From: Flavobacterium sediminilitoris
GTDB taxonomy: Bacteria > Bacteroidota > Bacteroidia > Flavobacteriales > Flavobacteriaceae
Length of the DNA stretch: 64,000 nt
Direction of reading: 5' to 3'
NCBI RefSeq assembly: GCF_023008245.1
Contig: NZ_CP090145.1
Location: 3,410,001 to 3,474,000 of the forward strand
Shown here in pieces: positions 35,510 through 43,812 of this stretch (positions are counted from its first letter, which is position 1; every line of letters starts with the position of its first letter). Below the pieces are notes generated by a model. The model had not been told where the DNA came from and made no database searches. It worked only from the letters and a program-made list of their open reading frames with translations. The position numbers and the translations under genes were made by a program.

Positions 35510-36982
35510 TTATTTTTGTTCGATTTGCGTTGTAAATTCAGGGTTGTTTTTACGAATTGCTTTAATAATGGTTTTATGCATCCATATTAAACAGATTGTT
35601 GATACTGCAAAAATGAAGAACCAAGAACTTGTCCAGAATCCTGTGGAAGTTAACAAGTAACCAAAAACAATTGGTCCGAAAAATCCACCAAGTCCACCTA
35701 TAAGTCCGACCATTCCTCCAACAACACCAATTTCATTTGGAAAATATTCAGGAATATGTTTGTAAACAGCAGCTTTACCAATTCCCCAACATACACCAAT
35801 AAGGACAACTAAAACCAAATACACCCACATGTTTGCTTCAAATTGAATATGAGTAACACCTTTTGCTAATAATTCTTTCTTTTTAACTGTTTGGTTTTCT
35901 GCAACAATTACTTCTTGCCAAGATGATTTTACAGGAAAAATTGGTTTATTTGTTATTTGTTTTTCTGTTTTTGGAGTAATAACATATTCTTTATCATTAA
36001 CCATTAATTTCTCTGAAGAAACATTGGTAACAATACCATTATTTCCTGCTAAAACTCCAGGACCAGCAGTAAAAACTTCCATTTTAGGAAACATTAATAA
36101 GAAGCTGATAACCATTGAAGTTCCTAAAACCCAATACATTACTTTTCTTGCCCCAAACTTATCTGATAAATAGCCTCCAAATGCTCTAATAATACCCGAT
36201 GGTAAACTGAATAAGGTTGCAAATACACCTCCCATAACTAAAGTTGTATGGTAAACGTTCATGAAGTTTGGTAATAACCATTGAGAGTAAGCTACAAAAC
36301 ATCCAAAAACGAGGAAGTAGTACATTCCAAATCTCCAAACTCTCATCGATTTTAGAGGCTGTAAAAGGGTTTTGATATTTTTTGTTTCTCCTTGAACAAT
36401 TTTTTCTTTTGTCAAGAAAACAAATAAAAAGCCTATAACTACAAGTACAATACCGTAAGTAATTGGTAAAAGTTTCCAACCATTTTCTGGGTCACTTTCT
36501 GAAAAATAATTTAATAAAGAAGGAGCTAAAAAAGTAGTTAATGCTGCACCTGCATTTCCCATTCCAAAAATACCTAAAGCTCTTCCTTGCCATTCTTTTG
36601 GGTACCAAATAGAAGTATATCCAATTCCAACAGCAAAACTAGCTCCAACAACTCCAAATAGTAAACTTAAAATGGCAAATCCCCAAAATGAATCTGCAAA
36701 TGGAATTAAAAATAAAGGAATGGCACATAAAAATAATAACCATGTAAATACTTTTTTACCACCATATTTATCAGTTAAAATACCTATTGGTAATCTTGTT
36801 AATGCTCCAGATAAAATAGGAATTCCCATTAACCAACCTGCTTCAATAACAGTCCAATTGAAAATTCCTTTGTCTATTAAATAGGTTACTAAAACACCGT
36901 TTAGTGTCCAACAAGCAAAACACATTGTAAACGCGAGAGTGTTTATAAATAATATCTTGTGTGATTGTGATAAATTACTCAT
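35510..36982 (-). CDS. narK: NarK-type transporter with an inserted soluble domain
   Basis: The 490-residue MFS protein has the NarK motifs FGMGNAGAALTTFLAP and IGLIGGLGGFFGPIVFG. Residues about 303-383 form a soluble insertion between two helices, containing KLMVNDKEYVITP and VIVAENQTVKKKELLAKG. The latter looks like a barrel-sandwich (biotinyl/lipoyl-like) hairpin. It leads the nitrate reductase operon and is preceded by a Crp/Fnr-type box at 37042. It probably imports nitrate in symport or exchange. Confidence 0.9.
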   Translation of the reverse strand: MSNLSQSHKILFINTLAFTMCFACWTLNGVLVTYLIDKGIFNWTVIEAGWLMGIPILSGALTRLPIGILTDKYGGKKVFTWLLFLCAIPLFLIPFADSFWGFAILSLLFGVVGASFAVGIGYTSIWYPKEWQGRALGIFGMGNAGAALTTFLAPSLLNYFSESDPENGWKLLPITYGIVLVVIGFLFVFLTKEKIVQGETKNIKTLLQPLKSMRVWRFGMYYFLVFGCFVAYSQWLLPNFMNVYHTTLVMGGVFATLFSLPSGIIRAFGGYLSDKFGARKVMYWVLGTSMVISFLLMFPKMEVFTAGPGVLAGNNGIVTNVSSEKLMVNDKEYVITPKTEKQITNKPIFPVKSSWQEVIVAENQTVKKKELLAKGVTHIQFEANMWVYLVLVVLIGVCWGIGKAAVYKHIPEYFPNEIGVVGGMVGLIGGLGGFFGPIVFGYLLTSTGFWTSSWFFIFAVSTICLIWMHKTIIKAIRKNNPEFTTQIEQK

Positions 36983-37041
36983 ACCATTACCCTTAAATAA
37001 TTAACTTTGTGTAAAATTAGTACTCTAGAGCTGCAAATTTT

Positions 37042-37055
37042 ATGACAATTATCAG
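37042..37055 (-). promoter_or_regulatory. Crp/Fnr-type box of the nitrate reductase operon
   Basis: ATGACAATTATCAG has TGAC/ATCA half-sites with a 4-base spacer, 60 bp before the narK start. The -7 core at the expected 33.5-bp distance is TTTA (37015-37012), a 3/4 match to TTTG. Confidence 0.65.
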
Positions 37056-37072
37056 TAAATGTTAATTTTTTC

Positions 37073-38065
37073 TTAACCTCCTATTTTTATCATGCTTCTG
37101 TTTTTAGAAAAAAGCTTCGGGTTTTGAAATTCAGTATCATTTTCCATTCCACCTCTTACTAGAAATTTAGATTTAATATTTTCTTCTATAATAGGAAGTA
37201 TGCTTTCTCCATTTCGTAAAGCATCTAAAAGAGAATTTTCAGTATTGGAAAACAAACAGTTTTTTAATTTTCCATCCGCAGTTAAGCGAATTCTATTACA
37301 AGTGCTACAAAACGGATTAGAAACAGAGCTAATTACGGAAAAACTTCCTTTAAAGGACTCTATTTTATGATTTCGAGCTGTGTCATTTATTTTATCATTT
37401 ATTCGGAGAATAGTTTTCTCTTCAAAATGATTATCTACTTTTTCTAAAATTTCTGCATAAGTTACCAATTTCGATTTGTCCCATTGGTTTCCGTTAAAAG
37501 GCATAAATTCTATAAAACGAATTTGGATATTTAAGGCTTTGGTAAGGTTTATAAAGTCAATAATTTCACAATCATTAAAACCTTTTATTAAAACAACATT
37601 TAGTTTTACTATGAAATTATTTTCTAAAAGCAATTTGATATTTTTCCAAAGTACCTCAAAATGATCGCGTCTGGTAATTTGCTTGTATTTTTCTTTTTGT
37701 AAAGTATCTAAACTTATGTTTAAAGATGTAATTCCTGCTTCTTTAAACGTATCTATATATTCATGAACTAAAAGTCCGTTAGTAGTAATATTTAAATCAA
37801 TATTTAATTTTCCAAGACGTTCAATAATATCTCGAGCATCTTTTCTAACTAATGGTTCTCCTCCAGTTAAACGAATTTTTTTTACACCAAGTGACACAAA
37901 TGTTGTGGCAATAGTTTCAATTTCATCAGCCGTCATTATATGTGCTTTTGGAGTTAAGTTTATTCCTTCAGCAGGCATACAATAAGTACAACGAAGGTTA
38001 CAATTTTCAGTAATTGAAATTCGCAAATAATCATGCACTCGACCTTGTAAATCTTCTATTTTCAT
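37073..38065 (-). CDS. moaA: GTP 3',8-cyclase (molybdenum cofactor step 1)
   Basis: This radical SAM enzyme of 330 residues has C22-xxx-C26-xx-C29 (ENCNLRCTYCMPAEG). The second cluster is in PFCSTCNRIRL and KNCLFSNTE. The required C-terminal GG is present (MIKIGG). MoaA turns GTP into the precursor of cyclic pyranopterin. It is 81 bp downstream of moaCB and ends the cofactor operon. Confidence 0.96.
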   Translation of the reverse strand: MKIEDLQGRVHDYLRISITENCNLRCTYCMPAEGINLTPKAHIMTADEIETIATTFVSLGVKKIRLTGGEPLVRKDARDIIERLGKLNIDLNITTNGLLVHEYIDTFKEAGITSLNISLDTLQKEKYKQITRRDHFEVLWKNIKLLLENNFIVKLNVVLIKGFNDCEIIDFINLTKALNIQIRFIEFMPFNGNQWDKSKLVTYAEILEKVDNHFEEKTILRINDKINDTARNHKIESFKGSFSVISSVSNPFCSTCNRIRLTADGKLKNCLFSNTENSLLDALRNGESILPIIEENIKSKFLVRGGMENDTEFQNPKLFSKNRSMIKIGG

Positions 38066-38146
38066 GTATGTTTTTTTTTAATGGTCACATGGAATCGCTT
38101 ATATTAATTATTTTTTATGATATGCAATCAAGGTAATTTCAACATA

Positions 38147-39061
38147 TTATTTTCCGTGGTTAAAACCATTAATTATTTTGAATAAATGCAATACAGATGG
38201 GAAAATAGCGTCAATCGATTCGCTTGCTCCATTTGTAGAGCCTGGTAAAGCAATTACTAAAGTAGTTCCAATGAATCCAACCACACTTCGAGATAACATT
38301 GCATAAGGTGTTCTTTCTTGTCCATACGAACGAATTGCTTCTTCAATACCAGGAATTCTTCTGTCTAATAATGGAATTAGTGCTTCAGGAGTTACATCTC
38401 TGTTCGATAAACCAGTTCCTCCAGTCAAAATAACTAAATCCGTTTTACCGTCTTTTAATGTGTTTACTGTTTTTTGAATATCTGTAATTTCATCAGGAAT
38501 GATACTATAATTTGAAACTTTTAAACCCAATGTATTCAATTTAGAAGTGATTACTTTCCCTGCTTTGTCTTCTTTTTTCCCATTAGAAACACTATCGGAA
38601 CAGACAATCACTGCAACATCTAAATTTAAACTTTTAGCATCATTAAAGTCAGATTTTCCACCTTTTTTATGCAGTAATTTAATCGTTGAAATTTCTACAT
38701 TTTTATCGATAGGTTTCAGCATGTCGTACATTGTTAAAGCAACAATACTTGCTCCATGCATGGCTTCTACTTCAACTCCTGTTTTATAAATCGTTTTAAC
38801 TGTAATTTCAATATGAATTTCCATTTCTTGAATATCATAAGCAATTGCTGTGTATTCAATAGGTAATGGATGACAATCTGGAATAGCGTTTGAAGTATTT
38901 TTCACCGCAAATAAGCCAGCAGTTCTTGCCACTTCTAAAACATCTCCTTTTGGAACGGTTTTATTTTTGATTGCTTCTATAGTTGCTGCACTTCCAACTT
39001 TCACAATTGCTTGAGCCGTTGCAGTTCTTTGCGTGATTATTTTATGCGTAATATCGACCAT
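38147..39061 (-). CDS. moaCB: Bifunctional MoaC-MoaB/MogA protein
   Basis: Residues 1-150 are MoaC (DITHKIITQRTATAQAIVKV, DCHPLPIEYTAI, EVEAMHGASIVALTMYDM), which forms cyclic pyranopterin monophosphate. Residues 155-304 are a MoaB/MogA domain (VIVCSDSVSNGKKEDKAGK, TGGTGLSNRDVTPEA, LPGSTNGASES), which binds molybdopterin for adenylylation. The fusion is known in several phyla. It starts 2 bp after moaE. Confidence 0.95.
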   Translation of the reverse strand: MVDITHKIITQRTATAQAIVKVGSAATIEAIKNKTVPKGDVLEVARTAGLFAVKNTSNAIPDCHPLPIEYTAIAYDIQEMEIHIEITVKTIYKTGVEVEAMHGASIVALTMYDMLKPIDKNVEISTIKLLHKKGGKSDFNDAKSLNLDVAVIVCSDSVSNGKKEDKAGKVITSKLNTLGLKVSNYSIIPDEITDIQKTVNTLKDGKTDLVILTGGTGLSNRDVTPEALIPLLDRRIPGIEEAIRSYGQERTPYAMLSRSVVGFIGTTLVIALPGSTNGASESIDAIFPSVLHLFKIINGFNHGK

Positions 39062-39063
39062 GA

Positions 39064-39510
39064 TTAGTTATTTTTTTTCCAAGTATAGGTTTCGTCTTCA
39101 AATATTTCTTTACCAAAAATGGCTACTTTTTCTTTAATTTCTTCTACCAAATAGTTCAATGCTTCATATACTACTTTTCTTCTTGGAGCCGAAACAAATA
39201 CAAACAGGCAAATTTCACCAGCTTTTACGAGACCTAAACTATGGTAAATATGTAAACATGTTAGATCGTACTTTTCAAAAGCAGCTTCACGAATTTCATA
39301 AAAATTTTGCTCTGCCATTTCTTCATAAGCTGAATAGTCAATTGCTGCAACTGTTTTTCCATCTATTTCATCAGCACGAACTTGACCTAAAAAAATATTA
39401 TGTGCTCCAATAGAAGTTTTAGTTTGGTGCTTAGCAATTGAGTTACCAATAAATTCTGCTGAAATTGGTCCTTGAACAAATGATTTTTTTTTAGGTTTTG
39501 ATGTTTCCAT
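39064..39510 (-). CDS. moaE: Molybdopterin synthase large subunit
   Basis: This 148-residue MoaE has the motifs HNIFLGQVRADEIDGKTVAAIDYSAYEEMAE, LCLFVFVSAPRRKVVYEALNYLVEEIKEKVAIFGKE-like segments and a C-terminal YTWK. With MoaD it inserts the dithiolene sulfurs. It lies between moeB and moaCB with short gaps. Confidence 0.95.
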   Translation of the reverse strand: METSKPKKKSFVQGPISAEFIGNSIAKHQTKTSIGAHNIFLGQVRADEIDGKTVAAIDYSAYEEMAEQNFYEIREAAFEKYDLTCLHIYHSLGLVKAGEICLFVFVSAPRRKVVYEALNYLVEEIKEKVAIFGKEIFEDETYTWKKNN

Positions 39511-39520
39511 TTTTCTTTGT

Positions 39521-40588
39521 TTAAATAACTTCTAATTGTATGTTTTGAATGCCTTTTTGTAAATGTGCTATGTTTGTAAATCCGTTTTCTAAAAATAAGT
39601 CTAACGCTTTTTTACTGCGAATTCCACTCTGGCAAAAAAGAACAATAGGTTGATCTTTATTAAATTTCTTAATATGTTTTTCTATTTCTAAAAACGATAT
39701 ATTGATGACGCTTTCATATTTTAATTTTGGTGTTTCATGTGCTTCACGTAAATCGATAATCGTATAGTTTTCATTCGAACAAAGATCTAAAAAAGCCTCT
39801 TTACCAATTTCATGATTCTGCTTTTTTGAACTTTCTAATTCGATACCTTTTTTAGTTCCAATACGAATTTGTTCTTCGTTTCTACTAAATTCTAATTCGT
39901 TAAAAGACATGTTCAAAGCGTTATAAATAAGTAGTTTTCCTGAAAGAACTTTTCCAATTCCTAAGATAATTTTCAATATTTCCGTTGCTTGAAGCATTCC
40001 TAAAGTATTAGGTAAAACACCTAAAACTCCTGTAGTTATACAATTTGGAACTTCTTGAGCATTTTTCTCAGGAAACAAACATCGATAACTTGGTCCACTT
40101 TGGTAATTAAAAACACTTATTTGTCCTTCAAATTTATGTATAGAAGCATAAATCATTGGCTTACCCAAATGAATGCTTATATCGTTAATAAGATATCGCG
40201 TTACAATAGTATCGGTACAATCTACCAATATTTCATAATCTTTTGAAATAATTGCAATATTACTTTCGGAAATAAATTCTGGATAAACATTTACTTTTAC
40301 ATCTGAATTTATTTTTTGAATTGAATTAGCTGCTACATCCACTTTATTTTTCCCACAATCATTAGTTGTATAAAGCAATTGACGGTGTAAATTCGTTTCA
40401 TCCACAACATCACCATCCACAATTCCAAGTGTTCCAACTCCAGAAGCTGCCAACATTTGTAAAACAGGACAACCTAAACCACCAGCACCAATGACCAACA
40501 CTTTTGCGTTTAGTAATTTTTGCTGACCTAGACTTCCTATTTCTGGAAGAGCCATTTGTCGTGTATATCGTTTTGAATGTTCCATCAT
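39521..40588 (-). CDS. moeB: MoeB/ThiF-type adenylyltransferase with rhodanese domain
   Basis: The N-terminal E1-like domain (1-240) has VIGAGGLGCPVLQMLAASG and the DETNLHRQLLY loop, with the adenylation Asp in VDCTDTIVTRYLIND. The C-terminal rhodanese domain (about 260-355) has the active-site Cys in VLFCQSGIRSKKAL. It activates the C-terminal glycine of MoaD. The usual two CxxC zinc pairs are not obvious (only YRCLFP and PNC are seen), which is a small deviation. Confidence 0.92.
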   Translation of the reverse strand: MMEHSKRYTRQMALPEIGSLGQQKLLNAKVLVIGAGGLGCPVLQMLAASGVGTLGIVDGDVVDETNLHRQLLYTTNDCGKNKVDVAANSIQKINSDVKVNVYPEFISESNIAIISKDYEILVDCTDTIVTRYLINDISIHLGKPMIYASIHKFEGQISVFNYQSGPSYRCLFPEKNAQEVPNCITTGVLGVLPNTLGMLQATEILKIILGIGKVLSGKLLIYNALNMSFNELEFSRNEEQIRIGTKKGIELESSKKQNHEIGKEAFLDLCSNENYTIIDLREAHETPKLKYESVINISFLEIEKHIKKFNKDQPIVLFCQSGIRSKKALDLFLENGFTNIAHLQKGIQNIQLEVI

Positions 40589-40594
40589 TGTTTT

Positions 40595-40837
40595 TTAACC
40601 ACCTGCAAAAGGAGGTAATAATGCTATTATGTCGTTATTGTTTAAATTAATTGCTGTTGTTGTAATTGATTTATTCACCGCAATAGCAAAAGAAATATTC
40701 TGTAAACCTATATATCTTTTATTTAATTCTTTTATCAAATCGTTTGTTGTAAAATCTGATTTTTCAAGACTATACAACTCTTCGTTTGTGTTTGTGATAT
40801 CAGCTATTAAGCCAAAATATTTTAGTGTTATCGTCAT
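40595..40837 (-). CDS. moaD: Molybdopterin synthase sulfur-carrier subunit
   Basis: The 80-residue ubiquitin-like protein begins MTITLKYFGLIADITN at 40837 (the longer frame to 40894 lies in mobA) and ends with the thiocarboxylate-forming PPFAGG. It overlaps the mobA stop by 4 bp and is 6 bp before moeB, its activating enzyme. Confidence 0.93.
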   Translation of the reverse strand: MTITLKYFGLIADITNTNEELYSLEKSDFTTNDLIKELNKRYIGLQNISFAIAVNKSITTTAINLNNNDIIALLPPFAGG

Positions 40838-41400
40838 TTTATTAAATTTTGATAGTCCTCTTTGGTATTTATATTTTGTAATAAAGCACACCACTTATCA
40901 GGAACTTCAATTGTTTTATGTGGAATTGCTTCAACAACCATTCGTAATCTTAATTGCTCACTTTTTAAATGTTCTTCAAAAACAGTTACTGCTTTTCGAT
41001 TATAAACCGCAATTAGCGGACTTGTTTTATCTGCGATTTTTACTTGTGTAATTAGTTTTTCGTTATCTATATTATTAATCAGCCAAGTAATAATTTCTGC
41101 TGAAATTAATGGAACATCAACACTCAAAATTATATTTTGTTCTGTTTGTGAATGCGATAAAGCTGTAAAGATTCCACCAACTGGTCCTTTATCAGGATAA
41201 ATATCTTCGATTCGATTACAGTTTAAAAAATCATAATCTGAATTGGTTGAAACAATCGTTATATTTTGAATAGTGGCTTCTTGTAATGCTTTTACAATAT
41301 GTGCAATAAATACAGTTTCGTTTAAAAGTAGCATACCTTTATCAGAACCCATTCTAGAACTTTTTCCACCTGCTATTATGTATGCTGATATAGTCGCCAT
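40834..41400 (-). CDS. mobA: Molybdenum cofactor guanylyltransferase
   Basis: This 188-residue nucleotidyltransferase has AYIIAGGKSSRMGSDKGMLLLN, YPDKGPVGGIFTAL and the metal-binding SVDVPLIS. MobA adds GMP to molybdopterin, giving the MGD form needed by the nitrate reductase of this window. It overlaps both neighbours by 1-4 bp. Confidence 0.95.
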   Translation of the reverse strand: MATISAYIIAGGKSSRMGSDKGMLLLNETVFIAHIVKALQEATIQNITIVSTNSDYDFLNCNRIEDIYPDKGPVGGIFTALSHSQTEQNIILSVDVPLISAEIITWLINNIDNEKLITQVKIADKTSPLIAVYNRKAVTVFEEHLKSEQLRLRMVVEAIPHKTIEVPDKWCALLQNINTKEDYQNLIK

Positions 41401-42146
41401 TAAATAGTGTAGAGTTTAATAATTGCTATTCCTAAAACGAAAGCCAAGACATTTCGTAATACAATATTGTTGAATTTTTTACTTCCGTAATATGCTCCCA
41501 ATAATCCACCGATGAAAACAATTCCAATTAATAGAGTTGATGAACTTGGTATTTCGCCTCCTTTTGATAGAAACCCAAAGATTCCAGAAATTGAATTTAC
41601 AAATATGAATAAAGCAGAAACTGCTGCAGTTTGTTTCATATTTGCCCAGCCTAATAAAAGTAAAACCGGGCTCAATACAATTCCTCCGCCAATACCAATT
41701 AAGCCAGATAAGAATCCGATTATTGCTCCAATTAGTAATGCGTATTTTATGTTTATTTCTTTTAATTCAGCCTTTTCTTTCCCGAAGAAACCTAATAATC
41801 GAAATACAGCAAATAATAATAATGTTCCTAATATGATTTTATAAATTTTAGAATCCACTGTTAAAAATCCGCCTAAAAAAGAGAACGGTATAGATGTAAT
41901 AGCAAACGGATAAAATAAGTTCCATTTAAAGTTTTTCTCTCTGTAATAAAAGTAAAATGAAATTCCTGAAACTAAAATATTCAAAATTAAAGCCGTTGGT
42001 TTCATGAATGCAATTGGTAAAGCAAACAAACTCATTAAAGCCAAATAACCACTTGCTCCACCGTGTCCAACACTTGCATATAAAAAGGCTACTATTGGTA
42101 ATAGTAAAAGTAATAATGGTGAATTTATGATTTCTGAGACTAACAT
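41400..42146 (-). CDS. TSUP/TauE-SafE family membrane transporter
   Basis: The 248-residue protein has about eight helices and the family motifs VGHGGASGYLALMSLF and LIGIGGGIVLSPVLLLLGW with ISG repeats. TauE/SafE proteins export or import sulfur anions or small organic acids. In a molybdenum operon between modE and mobA it may move an oxyanion such as molybdate or sulfite (inference from position only). It overlaps modE by 7 bp. Confidence 0.85.
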   Translation of the reverse strand: MLVSEIINSPLLLLLLPIVAFLYASVGHGGASGYLALMSLFALPIAFMKPTALILNILVSGISFYFYYREKNFKWNLFYPFAITSIPFSFLGGFLTVDSKIYKIILGTLLLFAVFRLLGFFGKEKAELKEINIKYALLIGAIIGFLSGLIGIGGGIVLSPVLLLLGWANMKQTAAVSALFIFVNSISGIFGFLSKGGEIPSSSTLLIGIVFIGGLLGAYYGSKKFNNIVLRNVLAFVLGIAIIKLYTI

Positions 42147-42472
42147 AAAGAATGCTTTTTTAATTGTTCATCTAGAAACTGCCAGCAATCTTTATTTATC
42201 GTTTCGAAAATAATAATTAAAGATTTTCCATAAGGTGTTAATGAAGTTCCACCTCCTTTTACTCCACCGATCTTGGTTTCAATAATAGGTTTATTTGTGG
42301 TTTTACTTACTTCATCAATTAAACGCCAAGCTTTTTGGTACGAAATTTTTAAAGCCTTAGACGCTTTATTAAGAGAACCTGTTTCATCAATCATTTTAAG
42401 TAATTGCACGCGACCTTCACTTAAAAGAATTCCGTTATTAGATTCTATCCAAATTTTACTCTTGATTCGCAA
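42140..42472 (-). CDS. modE: ModE-like single-domain regulator
   Basis: The 110-residue protein has the ModE N-terminal winged helix (LLKMIDETGSLNKASKALKISYQKAWRLIDEV, GGVKGGGTSLTPYGKSLI). It lacks the C-terminal molybdate-binding domains, so any metal response would be indirect. It is the first gene of the moa/mob operon, 58 bp after a Crp/Fnr-type box. Confidence 0.87.
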   Translation of the reverse strand: MRIKSKIWIESNNGILLSEGRVQLLKMIDETGSLNKASKALKISYQKAWRLIDEVSKTTNKPIIETKIGGVKGGGTSLTPYGKSLIIIFETINKDCWQFLDEQLKKHSLC

Positions 42473-42520
42473 AATAAACTTCTTTCGTTATACTTTTACA
42501 AAGATAACGAAATGAGAACA

Positions 42521-43693
42521 TCATAAAATATGATAAATATCAACTTTTGAACCTTTTTCTAATTCGTAATTTCCTTCTGGAAGATGAATTAGACAATTTG
42601 AAAGCGCAAAAGTATTTAACATAGAGGATTGCTGGTGCGATAATACTGAGACATCATTATCTGAAAAAATAGCTTTTAAAAATTGACTTCGCGTATTATT
42701 TACTGCTAAATTATGCGTCAATTCTTTTTGAACAAGATTGTTTTTAGGATTTGTCTTTCCTGTAATACTGTGTAAAATAGGTTCTACATATATATAATAA
42801 CAAGTTAAACTTGCAGCCGGATTTCCTGGTAAAGCAAAAATCAACTTATTCTCTATTCTACCTGCTAATAAAGGTTTTCCTGGCTTTTGATTAACTTTAT
42901 AAAATAATGTTTCCACCTTTAACTCTTCCAAAGCGCTTTTAACAAAATCATAATCACCAACAGAAATTCCACCAGAAATTAATACTATATCATTTTCTTT
43001 AAGTGTCTTTTCAATACTCTTTTTTGTATTTGAGAAATCATCATTTACTTCGTAAGTGTTAATTTCATCAAAATTAGCATTCAATAAAGCAGCTTGTAAC
43101 ATTATTGAATTACTCTCAAAAACTTTACCGTGTTCTAACACATTTCCTGGTTTAATTAATTCATTTCCTGTTACTAGAATTCCAATACTTGGTTTTTTAA
43201 ATACGGTAACTGTTGTAATTCCTAATCCAGCTAAAAAACCAATTGCTGCTGCATTTAAAATTGTACCTTTTGTAAGCGCTATTTCATTTTCTTTAATCTG
43301 TTCACCAATAGGTCGAATATTAGTATGTAAAGCAACACGTTCGTTTAAAAGAACTGTTTCCTTTGTACAAGTAGTTTTTTCAATCTGAATAACTGCATTT
43401 GCAGAATCTGGAACTGCAGCACCAGTAAATATTTTAATAGCTTCACCTGGTTTTAAAACCATTTTATGTGCATCTCCAGCTTTAATTTCTCCTATTAAAC
43501 GATACGATAGAGAATCGTGTAAATTTAAAGCATATCCATCCATCGCAGATTGTCTAAATGGTGGCATATTTATGGAAGAATACACATCATTTGCTAAACA
43601 ATAATTTAAGGCTTTTAGCAAAGGAAGTTCAACTTCTTTAGAGTTAGGAATAGCATTATTTAATATTGTTCTAGCTTGATGTACAGAAATCAT
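42521..43693 (-). CDS. moeA: Molybdopterin molybdotransferase
   Basis: MoeA inserts molybdenum into adenylylated molybdopterin. Motifs seen are MPPFRQSAMDGYAL, IFTGAAVPDSANAVIQIE, GILVTGNEL, ISGGISVGDYDFV and LPGNPAASLTCYYIYVEP. The ATG at 43693 fits the family start (MISVHQARTIL) better than 43714. Length of 390 is typical. It precedes modE with a 48-bp gap that, with its own 3' end, carries the modE promoter and box. Confidence 0.95.
   Translation of the reverse strand: MISVHQARTILNNAIPNSKEVELPLLKALNYCLANDVYSSINMPPFRQSAMDGYALNLHDSLSYRLIGEIKAGDAHKMVLKPGEAIKIFTGAAVPDSANAVIQIEKTTCTKETVLLNERVALHTNIRPIGEQIKENEIALTKGTILNAAAIGFLAGLGITTVTVFKKPSIGILVTGNELIKPGNVLEHGKVFESNSIMLQAALLNANFDEINTYEVNDDFSNTKKSIEKTLKENDIVLISGGISVGDYDFVKSALEELKVETLFYKVNQKPGKPLLAGRIENKLIFALPGNPAASLTCYYIYVEPILHSITGKTNPKNNLVQKELTHNLAVNNTRSQFLKAIFSDNDVSVLSHQQSSMLNTFALSNCLIHLPEGNYELEKGSKVDIYHIL
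42530..42543 (-). promoter_or_regulatory. Crp/Fnr-type box of the modE-moa operon
   Basis: ATGATAAATATCAA has exact TGAT/ATCA half-sites with 4-base spacer, 58 bp before the modE start and inside the moeA 3' end. A TTTG core at 42502-42499 lies 34.5 bp from the centre, one base further than in the other promoters. Confidence 0.65.
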
Positions 43694-43759
43694 AATGGTG
43701 GTTTTGAATTTCAAATTTAAGATAAAATGAGGACAAAATTGAAAAAGTTATAAATCGAA

Positions 43760-43793
43760 AAAAGACTATGCCTTATGAATGACATAGTCTTTT
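43760..43793 (-). terminator. Terminator after the porin gene
   Basis: AAAAGACTATG and CATAGTCTTTT pair as an 11-bp stem with a 12-base loop, followed by T residues on the minus strand. It separates the porin from moeA. Confidence 0.85.
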
Positions 43794-43812
43794 ATCTCTA
43801 ACAACCAATTAA

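Noticed and set aside
38118..38130. TGAT-N5-ATCA upstream of moaA
   Set aside because: The spacer is 5 bases, and moaA appears to be the last gene of the modE-led operon, so no separate box is required.
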